In this document: positions 34,406 through 41,456 of the stretch, piece by piece | How positions within the stretch are numbered: position 1 is the first letter of the stretch | Layout: every line of letters begins with the position of its first letter | Assembly (NCBI GenBank): GCA_947446865.1 | Contig: CANFHX010000009.1 | Coordinates: forward strand, 1 to 64,000 | Direction: 5' to 3' | DNA: 64,000 nucleotides | Source of the DNA: Flavobacteriaceae bacterium | GTDB lineage: Bacteria > Bacteroidota > Bacteroidia > Flavobacteriales > Flavobacteriaceae | Made by a program: the position numbers and the translations under genes | Notes under the pieces: model-generated | Told to the model about the DNA's origin: nothing | Databases searched by the model: none | What the model saw: the letters and a program-made list of their open reading frames with translations, nothing else

Positions 34406-35288
34406 AATTTATTTTTTTTATTTCTATTCCAAAACGAAAGTTTGGAATAGATTGTTTACTGTTTTCATACCACTCTGAATATTCAGATAATTCGTAATTA
34501 TAAGTACGATAATAAGAATTAATATTTTTTGAAGTTTTATGTAAAATTAATTCGAAAGATGGCGTGTAGTATTTGTTTTTAATGGTGTAATTGTCATAAA
34601 AGTTTGAATTTGGAATTTCAACTAATACAAATATACCCTCTGGTGGAAATATTTCTTTTTTTGATAAATTGATTTCAACGTAATCTTCTCCTATTTCTTT
34701 TCTTGCTATTATATCGCTTTCCAATATTTTTTTTAGAGGTAGTTTGCTAATTGTATCTATGCTCATTAAATTTACAATGAAAGGTAAGTTTTCAGTTTCC
34801 TTTGGACAATTATAGGTTTTTCTAACACTAATTATAATTTTATAAATGTAGTAGTTTTCATTTAATGTATTTTTAACGTGTACACATAATTGAGTGCCAA
34901 AACTTGGATTAAAATTATTAAATGTTTTAAATCTTTCTAAAACACCCGGAGTTGGAAAAAGTTTTATACTTTCTATCTTTTTTGTTTGAATTATTTCTAC
35001 CGTTTCTAATTCTTCGATTTTTTCTGTTAAAACAATTTTTTGAATTTTATAAATATCAACAAAATTAGCCGTGTAGTCTTTAAAACCAATATGTGTTAAT
35101 TTAATTTTTTTGTGATTCAAATCTTTGTTAACATTAAACACACCATTAAGGTCGGTCTTTTGAACATAAATCGAATCATAATAAATATTAACGTCAGATA
35201 TAGGTACATCAGATTTGGTCAAAACAAAAATTTTGTTTTGACCACACATTATTGTTGTGTAAAATAAAGCTATTAGAATAATTCTCAT
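34395..35288 (-). CDS. Carboxypeptidase-regulatory-like periplasmic protein A
   Basis: The 297-residue protein has a short signal peptide (ending MCGQ), a CarboxypepD_reg-like domain (about 20-85; ISDVNIYYDSIYVQKTDLNG, IKLTHIGFKDYTAN) and the shared C-terminal domain (EIFPPEGIFVLVEIPNS). It is the first partner gene after leader peptide 2, starting 12 nt past the hairpin. Genes A/B correspond in order to C/D of the next cassette, so the pair was duplicated as a unit. Confidence 0.7.
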   Translation of the reverse strand: MRIILIALFYTTIMCGQNKIFVLTKSDVPISDVNIYYDSIYVQKTDLNGVFNVNKDLNHKKIKLTHIGFKDYTANFVDIYKIQKIVLTEKIEELETVEIIQTKKIESIKLFPTPGVLERFKTFNNFNPSFGTQLCVHVKNTLNENYYIYKIIISVRKTYNCPKETENLPFIVNLMSIDTISKLPLKKILESDIIARKEIGEDYVEINLSKKEIFPPEGIFVLVEIPNSNFYDNYTIKNKYYTPSFELILHKTSKNINSYYRTYNYELSEYSEWYENSKQSIPNFRFGIEIKKINYEK

Positions 35289-35300
35289 ATTTTTTTTAAT

Positions 35301-35328
35301 ATACTACGAAGTGAAAACTTCGTAGTAT
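35301..35328 (-). promoter_or_regulatory. Intercistronic hairpin after leader peptide 2
   Basis: A perfect 11-bp stem (ATACTACGAAG / CTTCGTAGTAT, 6-nt loop) begins 10 nt after the peptide stop codon. On the minus strand it is followed by A residues, not T, arguing against simple termination. Confidence 0.78.
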
Positions 35329-35338
35329 AAAAATAAAT

Positions 35339-35575
35339 TTAACCATTACAAGGTCCTGATTGAACTTCGCCCCAAGAACCAAAACCAATTCCTAAAAAGG
35401 ACGGTCTACACTTAAAGGTACAAGTTCCAGTTGCATAACCATTCCCAACATAACCACTTGCAGTTATGTCTTCTTCGTAAGATAACGTTACGCATTTTAG
35501 ACCACCATTAACGTTTTTTTGTTCCTCTTTGCTTAATTGAGAAACGCCTTCTAAAGTTAAAATGTTTTTTAACAT
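35339..35575 (-). CDS. Double-glycine leader peptide 2 (bacteriocin-like precursor)
   Basis: The 78-residue precursor has the leader MLKNILTLEGVSQLSKEEQK, then NVNGG (cleavage after residue 25). The predicted mature peptide of 53 residues begins LKCVTLSYEED and has four cysteines and a Gly/aromatic-rich end (FLGIGFGSWGEVQSGPCNG). The leader is of the type cut by C39 peptidases during export. Disulfide bonding of the mature part is likely, given the VKOR/DsbA-type and TlpA genes in the array. Confidence 0.85.
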   Translation of the reverse strand: MLKNILTLEGVSQLSKEEQKNVNGGLKCVTLSYEEDITASGYVGNGYATGTCTFKCRPSFLGIGFGSWGEVQSGPCNG

Positions 35576-35612
35576 AATATAAAGTATAAAAATTTAATAA
35601 TCTCAAATTGTT

Positions 35613-35651
35613 TTAAGTCAGTTGAGTTTCTGACTACTCTTGCAAGAATAT
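35613..35651 (-). promoter_or_regulatory. Conserved 39-bp block upstream of leader peptide 2
   Basis: Identical to the blocks at 32715, 37620 and 39603; it contains the TATTCTTG box, CTTGCAAG and the AGTCAG-N8-CTGACT inverted repeat in the minus-strand reading. Confidence 0.65.
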
Positions 35652-35720
35652 TTTTAATCTATTATGATAACACGTTATAATGACATTTATTTTTTTTTTA
35701 TTTTTCACAAAAAAAATAAT

Positions 35721-35840
35721 TTATAATAACCTTATTTTTTTTATTTTGGTCGTTTTTCCATAATGCTTTGCTATGATTTTTAGGCATGTTGGTCCGCAGT
35801 CTTTGAAATCGGCATGTTTGTAAAATGGAAAATTTGGCAT
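35721..35840 (-). pseudogene. C39 exporter 5' fragment, copy II
   Basis: The 39-codon frame starts directly after the TAA of the long thioredoxin gene. It reads MPNFPFYKHADFKDCGPTCL and KIIAKHYGK, then TTKIKKIRLL-stop. The catalytic-cysteine motif DCGPTC is intact, but everything beyond residue 30 of a C39 domain is missing. Confidence 0.85.
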
Positions 35841-37247
35841 TTATTGATTCAAATATTTATCCAACTCATCTTTGATTTCTTTAGAATTTGGATTAGGCGC
35901 ATTGCTATTAACTAAATTACCTTTCTTATCATAAATTATAAAACGTGGAATTGTTTTCATTATTAATTCTTGATATAGATTGGCTTTAGGATAATTTATC
36001 GATAAAAAATTGTTTTTTAAATTTTTTAAATTTTCTTTCTTACTTGCAACCTCCCACCTTTTTATATCGCTATCAATAGATATATATATAAACTCAACGT
36101 CTTTATTTTTATATTCCTCATGAAGTATTTTTGAGCTTGGCATTAAAGCTCTACAAGGCGCACACCAACTTGCCCAAAAATCTAAATAAATAACTTTTCC
36201 TTTATAACTTTCAATAATTTGTGTTAGTGTTTTTTTATTATTTTCGCCATTAAGAAGTATATCATCATTGTTATTGACTATTGTACTCTTAAAGAATTTA
36301 GGGAATTTAATTTTAAAATAATTAATTGCATAGCTATTTTTTGATTCTTTTTTATAAGTATTATAACATTCTAAAAAATCTTCTTTAGTTCCTCTAATCG
36401 CAATGTTTTCAAGATTATAAAACATTAAGTATTCTCTGTTAATTTTATCAATCTCTATTAATTTTACAGCTTTTTGAAATTGGTCTTTAAAATCTGTCAT
36501 TCTTCCATCGGAAACACTTATAAATTTGGGTCTAAATATTTCTTCAAAAGCATTATTTATCATATAGGTGTATGTATCATTACCTAAATCATATGATTGA
36601 TTTAAAATATTCAATGGCTCAGATGTTGATATGTTCTCTTTATTTTTTAAATATGAGATATTTAATTCATAGTTCTTTTCGTCTAATAATTCTTTATTAT
36701 GTAGAGAATCAAAAAAAATGATTTGTTTCAAATCTCTTTTGTTTCTCTCATTTGAATCATTTTCAAGTTCTTTAGAATTTTTAAATCTTTTATGTTTTTC
36801 ATAAAAAATAAAATCATTAAAATCTAACGGATATTTTAAATTAAAAGCACTATTATAATTATAATTGTTATTCTTTGAGCTTTTAACAAATGGAACATTA
36901 TTTTTATATTCAAAAACAATTGTATCATTTGGGTAAATGTAATAAGAGTTAACACAGAAGTCTTTGATAAAATATTTATGATATAGATATATAGGTTTTG
37001 TAGTTTTAATTTTAATTGTCTTGCTTGTATTACTAATATTTATTTTATTATTTATAAAATCATTTTCAAATCTATAATATATCTTATTATCATCAATTGA
37101 GTAATTACTTTTTCCAAAAAAAGTAGTGTCATTTATTTGAGGATTTTTAAATATTATTGTTATAAAACTATTCTTGTCATAAGTCTCCTTTTTTTTATTG
37201 CAAGAAAAAATAAGAATAGATAAAAATAAAATGAAGATTTTTTTCAT
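35841..37247 (-). CDS. Long TlpA-type thioredoxin lipoprotein
   Basis: The 468-residue protein has a lipoprotein signal (LIFSCNKKK), a roughly 320-residue N-terminal region of unknown fold that starts ITIIFKNPQINDTTFFGK, and a C-terminal TlpA/ResA-like thioredoxin domain (about 345-468) with the CAPC active site (362-365, FWASWCAPCR) and cis-Pro in TIPRF. It should act in the periplasm as a reductase or isomerase. It follows leader peptide 3 and is about 60% similar to the copy at 37847, with near-identical C-termini. Confidence 0.85.
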   Translation of the reverse strand: MKKIFILFLSILIFSCNKKKETYDKNSFITIIFKNPQINDTTFFGKSNYSIDDNKIYYRFENDFINNKINISNTSKTIKIKTTKPIYLYHKYFIKDFCVNSYYIYPNDTIVFEYKNNVPFVKSSKNNNYNYNSAFNLKYPLDFNDFIFYEKHKRFKNSKELENDSNERNKRDLKQIIFFDSLHNKELLDEKNYELNISYLKNKENISTSEPLNILNQSYDLGNDTYTYMINNAFEEIFRPKFISVSDGRMTDFKDQFQKAVKLIEIDKINREYLMFYNLENIAIRGTKEDFLECYNTYKKESKNSYAINYFKIKFPKFFKSTIVNNNDDILLNGENNKKTLTQIIESYKGKVIYLDFWASWCAPCRALMPSSKILHEEYKNKDVEFIYISIDSDIKRWEVASKKENLKNLKNNFLSINYPKANLYQELIMKTIPRFIIYDKKGNLVNSNAPNPNSKEIKDELDKYLNQ

Positions 37248-37265
37248 GTTTTTTGTTTTTTATTA

Positions 37266-37297
37266 AAATCCTAATGCTAATTAAAGCATTAGGATTT
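37266..37297 (-). promoter_or_regulatory. Intercistronic hairpin after leader peptide 3
   Basis: A perfect 13-bp stem (AAATCCTAATGCT / AGCATTAGGATTT, 6-nt loop) begins 13 nt after the peptide stop codon and 18 nt before the thioredoxin start codon. Confidence 0.78.
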
Positions 37298-37310
37298 ATG
37301 GATTAATGAA

Positions 37311-37580
37311 TTATGCTGCCCATGGAGAGTTTGCATATCCTGCCGCACTACATGCAACATTACCACCACCAGAACCACCATTTGCCCACGCAACAGCTTG
37401 ATCTGGAGTTAAATCGTGCATTACAACAGCATACTCACCTGTTAATGGTGGAGCATATTTACGCCATTGTCTTGCAGCGCATCCACTTCCTGAGGCATCT
37501 AATTTTCCGCCATTCACATTTTTTTGTTCCTCTTTGCTTAATTGAGCAACACCTTCTAAATTTAAAATGTTTTTTAACAT
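37311..37580 (-). CDS. Double-glycine leader peptide 3 (bacteriocin-like precursor)
   Basis: The 89-residue precursor starts at ATG 37580 (MLKNILNLEGVAQLSKEEQK, then NVNGG); an upstream in-frame extension to 37616 reads through the leader region and is rejected. The mature part of 64 residues begins KLDASGSGCAARQW, has two cysteines, a Gly-rich stretch (NGGSGGGNVAC) and ends ANSPWAA. It belongs with peptide 4, which shares the QAVA and ANSPW segments, and not with peptides 1 and 2. Confidence 0.85.
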   Translation of the reverse strand: MLKNILNLEGVAQLSKEEQKNVNGGKLDASGSGCAARQWRKYAPPLTGEYAVVMHDLTPDQAVAWANGGSGGGNVACSAAGYANSPWAA

Positions 37581-37619
37581 AATATAAAGTATAAAAAATT
37601 GTTTTTCCTCAATCATTTT

Positions 37620-37658
37620 TTAAGTCAGTTGAGTTTCTGACTACTCTTGCAAGAATAT
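37620..37658 (-). promoter_or_regulatory. Conserved 39-bp block upstream of leader peptide 3
   Basis: Same 39-bp sequence as at the other three cassettes, with the TATTCTTG box and AGTCAG-N8-CTGACT inverted repeat on the minus strand. Confidence 0.65.
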
Positions 37659-37726
37659 TTTTAATCTATTATGATAACACGTTATAATGTCATTTATTTT
37701 TTTTTATTTTTCACAAAAAAAATAAT

Positions 37727-37846
37727 TTATAATAACCTTATTTTTTTTATTTTGGTCGTTTTTCCATAATGCATTGCTATGATTTTTAGGCATGTTGGTC
37801 CACAGTCTTTGAAATCGGCTTGTTTGTAAAATAGAAAATTTGGCAT
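37727..37846 (-). pseudogene. C39 exporter 5' fragment, copy III
   Basis: The 39-codon frame abuts the TAA of the upstream thioredoxin gene. It differs from copies I and II at a few codons (MPNFLFYK; KIIAMHYGK) but has the same DCGPTC motif, the same junction to TTKIKKIRLL and the same stop. Confidence 0.85.
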
Positions 37847-39256
37847 TTATTGATTCAAATATTTATCCAACTCATCTTTGATTTCTTTAGAATCTGGATT
37901 AGGCGCATTGCTATTAACTAAATTACCTTTCTTATCATAAATAATAAAACGTGGAATTGTTTTCATTATCAATTTTTGATATAGATTTGCTTTAGGATAA
38001 TTTATTGACAGAAAATTATTTTCTGAATTTGTTAATTGTTCTTTCTGAGTTGCAGATTTCCAATTTTTTTCATCATCGTCAATAGAAATATAGATAAATT
38101 CAACTTTTTCATCTTTATATTCATCATGAAGATTTCTAGAACTTGGCATTAAGGCTCTACAAGGACCGCACCAACTTGCCCAAAAATCTATATAAATAAC
38201 TTTTCCTTTGTGACTTTGAATAATTTGAGTCAGAGTGTTTTTTTCTTTCTTTTTATTAAATAATAAAATATCCATGTTATCACTACTTTCATATTCAAAA
38301 AACAAAGGATATTTATTTTTAAAGTAATTAATTACAGATTTTTTTTGAGTTTCTTTTTTATATTTTTCAAAGCATTTTAAGAAATCTTCTTTATAACCTC
38401 TTTTTCCTAAAGTTTCAAGATAGTAAAACATTAAATATTCTTTGTTTGTAGGTGAGATTTTATTTAAATTAAAAATATTTTCAAATTGTTCTTTAAAATT
38501 TGGCATTTTCCCATCGGAAAGAGTAATTATTCTTGGTTTAAATATTTTTTCAAAAGCTATATTTATCAAGTTAGCGTTTGCATTATCTCCTAAGTTATAA
38601 GTCTTTTTTAAAATTTCCATTGCTGTTATGCTTTTAAATACATCTTTATTTTTAAAGTCTTGTAAATTTAAATCATAATTTACTCTATCTATTAATTTAT
38701 TATTTTTTAGAGAATCGAAAAAAACAATTTGTTTTAAATCTCTTTTTACTTTTATTATAGAATCATTTTTTAATTCTTTTTTTGTCTTAAATCTTTTATA
38801 CTTCATGAAAAAAGAATAATCATCAAAATCTAATGGATATTTTATGTTAAATGAAGAATTAAAGTTATAACTGTATCCTCCTTTTCTATTGCTTATAGCG
38901 AATGGAACACCGTTTTTGTATTCAAAAGTTATTGTGTCATTAGGATAAAAACAATATGAATTCATACAATAATCCTTTATAAAATATTTGTGATATACAT
39001 ATATTGGATTACTAGATTTAATTATTATTGTTGTGTCTTTACTACCAACCTTTATTGTATTATTTACAAAATCATTTTTAAATTTGTAATATACTTTGTT
39101 ATCATCAATAGTATATGCTTTTTTTCCAAAAAAAGTTGTATCACTTACTTGAGGATTTTTAAATATAATTGTAATGTAATCACCATTTATTTTCTCTTTT
39201 TTTTCAACACAAGAGAAAAACAAAAAACTAAGAATTAAAATAAATATTCTTTTCAT
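37847..39256 (-). CDS. Long TlpA-type thioredoxin lipoprotein, second copy
   Basis: The 469-residue protein has a lipobox (LFFSCVEKK), an N-terminal region that starts ITIIFKNPQVSDTTFFGK, and a C-terminal thioredoxin domain with CGPC (363-366, FWASWCGPCR). The last 30 residues are almost identical to those of the copy at 35841. It follows leader peptide 4. The repeated order peptide-hairpin-thioredoxin-C39 fragment marks a tandem duplication of the whole cassette. Confidence 0.85.
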   Translation of the reverse strand: MKRIFILILSFLFFSCVEKKEKINGDYITIIFKNPQVSDTTFFGKKAYTIDDNKVYYKFKNDFVNNTIKVGSKDTTIIIKSSNPIYVYHKYFIKDYCMNSYCFYPNDTITFEYKNGVPFAISNRKGGYSYNFNSSFNIKYPLDFDDYSFFMKYKRFKTKKELKNDSIIKVKRDLKQIVFFDSLKNNKLIDRVNYDLNLQDFKNKDVFKSITAMEILKKTYNLGDNANANLINIAFEKIFKPRIITLSDGKMPNFKEQFENIFNLNKISPTNKEYLMFYYLETLGKRGYKEDFLKCFEKYKKETQKKSVINYFKNKYPLFFEYESSDNMDILLFNKKKEKNTLTQIIQSHKGKVIYIDFWASWCGPCRALMPSSRNLHDEYKDEKVEFIYISIDDDEKNWKSATQKEQLTNSENNFLSINYPKANLYQKLIMKTIPRFIIYDKKGNLVNSNAPNPDSKEIKDELDKYLNQ

Positions 39257-39274
39257 TATAAATTATGTTATTTT

Positions 39275-39301
39275 AAGTGGTTGGTAAAACACCAACCACT
39301 T
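39275..39301 (-). promoter_or_regulatory. Intercistronic hairpin after leader peptide 4
   Basis: A perfect 11-bp stem (AAGTGGTTGGT / ACCAACCACTT, 5-nt loop) begins 12 nt after the peptide stop codon and 18 nt before the thioredoxin start. Confidence 0.78.
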
Positions 39302-39313
39302 TTGTTAAAAAAA

Positions 39314-39565
39314 TTATTCAGTTCCGCCTAATGTAACCCATGGAGAATTAGCACACCCCTGAACAGTACAACATACATGACCATCAGAACCTGCTAAAGC
39401 AACAGCCTGCGAATAGCTTAACTCAAACATTACATGTTTATTACCGTATTTGTCGTAGCCAACTGCATTACAGTAGCCTAAATTAGTAAGACCACCATTC
39501 ACGTTTTTTTGCTCCTCTTTACTTAAAAGAGAAACACCTTCAAAATTTAAAATGTTTTGTAACAT
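39314..39565 (-). CDS. Double-glycine leader peptide 4 (bacteriocin-like precursor)
   Basis: The 83-residue precursor has the leader MLQNILNFEGVSLLSKEEQK, then NVNGG. The mature part of 58 residues begins LTNLGYCNAVGYDKYG, has four cysteines (including a CC pair, VCCTVQGC) and ends ANSPWVTLGGTE. It aligns with peptide 3 over the second half. It is the first cassette after the VKOR-containing gene. Confidence 0.85.
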   Translation of the reverse strand: MLQNILNFEGVSLLSKEEQKNVNGGLTNLGYCNAVGYDKYGNKHVMFELSYSQAVALAGSDGHVCCTVQGCANSPWVTLGGTE

Positions 39566-39602
39566 AATATAAATGTATAAAATTTGTTAATCTCAATCTT
39601 TT

Positions 39603-39641
39603 TTAAGTCAGTTGAGTTTCTGACTACTCTTGCAAGAATAT
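39603..39641 (-). promoter_or_regulatory. Conserved 39-bp block upstream of leader peptide 4
   Basis: The 39-bp block is again identical, but the sequence upstream of it differs from that in the other cassettes because it runs straight into the 3' end of the VKOR gene 26 bp away. This marks the 5' edge of the duplicated unit. Confidence 0.65.
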
Positions 39642-39667
39642 CTTTTTTCTATATTTAAAATAGATTT

Positions 39668-41209
39668 TTAATTTTTGTTTTCTAATAGCATGTCATCTAA
39701 AAAGTAAAAAATATCATTGATATCATATTCATTCGGGTAGTAGTAATTATTTATAATTGTTGTGGGCGTTTGATGAATGTTATTTTCAATAGTCCAATTC
39801 AGATATCTTTTTAAAATAAATTCCGTATTTTGTGCTTCTGTTTGATTGTGCTTTTTAATCCAATTATTAAAATCTCGTGAATCAAACCATTCTTTTATTG
39901 CTTCAATTGCCTCTTTTTTTGATTTTCTTTTATATAAATCTAAAAAAGAATTTAAAATTTTATATGCAGGATTATTTGGGTCGTTTGTAAATAATGAAAA
40001 GACAAAGTTTATTTGTATATCTTCATATTTGTTTACTATTTCATAATAAGTTTGAAACGATTCAGCACAAAACCCACATAGTGGATTTGTAACGGCAATA
40101 ATAACTAGCTTTGGATTATTTGAGCCAAAATATATTCTATCATCATCTAATAGTATATCATTAGTTATTAATTGTTTTTTTGATAGTAATTCGTTAAATA
40201 AATTTTTATTTCTTTTGAATTTTATAAAATCAATGTTTGTAGATTCTAAACTTAAATTTTCGATTTGAAGATTTTTAATTATATACCACAAAATGCTAGT
40301 AACAATAACTATAATAAGGGCTTTTGAAATTATAGACAAATCAAAACCAAAATGATTGAAATTATATGATAAAATTAAAAATTGAGTAATTAAAATTAAT
40401 GAAATTCCAATGCACAATGCACACCAATCTTTTATTACTAATGCTTGGTAATATACTGAGTATAAAATAACAGGAAGGCTAAAAATTGAAATGAGGAAAA
40501 GTAAACTCACATTGAATTCAACAAAAACAGAAAATAATAGCAATGATGAAAAATAAACAATACAAGCATCGCTTAAAGAAATTACATTAAATAATTTTGA
40601 TTTTGTATCATTAATTACATTGCCGCAACCTTGATTTTTAGAAACAGAATTACAAAATTTATTAATTGTCCTGTTATTCATGCCAAAAGTTTCTTTGACT
40701 ATGAAATAACTAATCAGAAACCCAATAAATGTAAAAACATTAAATATAATTGAACTTATATTAAAGTTTACAATTGAAGGAATAATGCAAGTCAATAATA
40801 AAATACTAAAGAATAAATATTCTTTTTTGATTTTATTAGAATTTTCCTTTTGTTCTTTTGTTTCAATAGCTATTATGACACCATTCCAAGATTCTTTTAA
40901 TTTTTCAAATGGAATTTTTGTTTTTTGTAACTTGCCATCTATTAGATAAGCAGCATTATTGTCTTTTTTAACAAGATATAATTTTCCATTGATTAAACTA
41001 ATGAAGTTTTCAGGTAATTTGCTAATTACTTCAAAAGGAACACTGGCAACAATGTTCTCTATTCCAAAATAATCGTAAGTATCCGCTATTGATTTTACAC
41101 TAGGATATTCAGGATGAGTGAGTAAATGTAGTTCAAGTATTTTCTTATCAATATTGTAGTTTGATAATTGTAAATGCTTATAGACTATGTTTAAAAATGT
41201 AGCGTTCAA
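39668..41209 (-). CDS. C39-like / VKOR / DsbA-like fusion membrane protein
   Basis: The 513-residue protein starts with a C39-peptidase-like domain (about 1-115; LLTHPEYPSVKSIADTYDYF and GKLYLVKKDNNAAYLIDG) that lacks the catalytic cysteine. Five or so membrane helices (about 130-310) form a VKOR domain with C186 and C195 and the quinone-side CxxC 263-266 (WCALCIG). A periplasmic thioredoxin/DsbA-like domain follows with CGFC (378-381) and cis-Pro in TPTTII. It should generate disulfides and pass electrons to quinone. At the head of the array, it is the probable disulfide source for the cysteine-containing peptides. Confidence 0.88.
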   Translation of the reverse strand: MNATFLNIVYKHLQLSNYNIDKKILELHLLTHPEYPSVKSIADTYDYFGIENIVASVPFEVISKLPENFISLINGKLYLVKKDNNAAYLIDGKLQKTKIPFEKLKESWNGVIIAIETKEQKENSNKIKKEYLFFSILLLTCIIPSIVNFNISSIIFNVFTFIGFLISYFIVKETFGMNNRTINKFCNSVSKNQGCGNVINDTKSKLFNVISLSDACIVYFSSLLLFSVFVEFNVSLLFLISIFSLPVILYSVYYQALVIKDWCALCIGISLILITQFLILSYNFNHFGFDLSIISKALIIVIVTSILWYIIKNLQIENLSLESTNIDFIKFKRNKNLFNELLSKKQLITNDILLDDDRIYFGSNNPKLVIIAVTNPLCGFCAESFQTYYEIVNKYEDIQINFVFSLFTNDPNNPAYKILNSFLDLYKRKSKKEAIEAIKEWFDSRDFNNWIKKHNQTEAQNTEFILKRYLNWTIENNIHQTPTTIINNYYYPNEYDINDIFYFLDDMLLENKN

Positions 41210-41400
41210 TTTTTTTATGGTATAAATTTAAACCACAAAAAAAGAAATGCAAATACAGCTAATTTGTATTGCACGATTAAGTTTAAAATAAATTTGGGAG
41301 GCAAGATATTTATTACTGCAATAATATCAATTAATTTAATATTACAAAAATAAAATAAACATTTATTGTCTGCTAGTTTTAAGAACGCATTCTTTTTTGT

Positions 41401-41408
41401 TAAATTTG
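41401..41408 (+). promoter_or_regulatory. -7 promoter box for the esterase gene
   Basis: TAAATTTG matches TAnnTTTG, 48 nt before ATG 41457, in the divergent spacer shared with the VKOR gene. Confidence 0.55.
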
Positions 41409-41456
41409 TTTAGAGATTTCTAAAAACTGAAAACACCAATAAATAAAAATAAATTC

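Noticed and set aside
37311..37616. Extended start of leader peptide 3 at 37616
   Set aside because: The extra 12 residues derive from the intergenic leader, and the three other peptides all begin at the equivalent of 37580.
35721..37846. C39 fragments as complete stand-alone proteases
   Set aside because: They include only the cysteine motif and lack the His and Asp of the catalytic triad, so peptidase activity is impossible.
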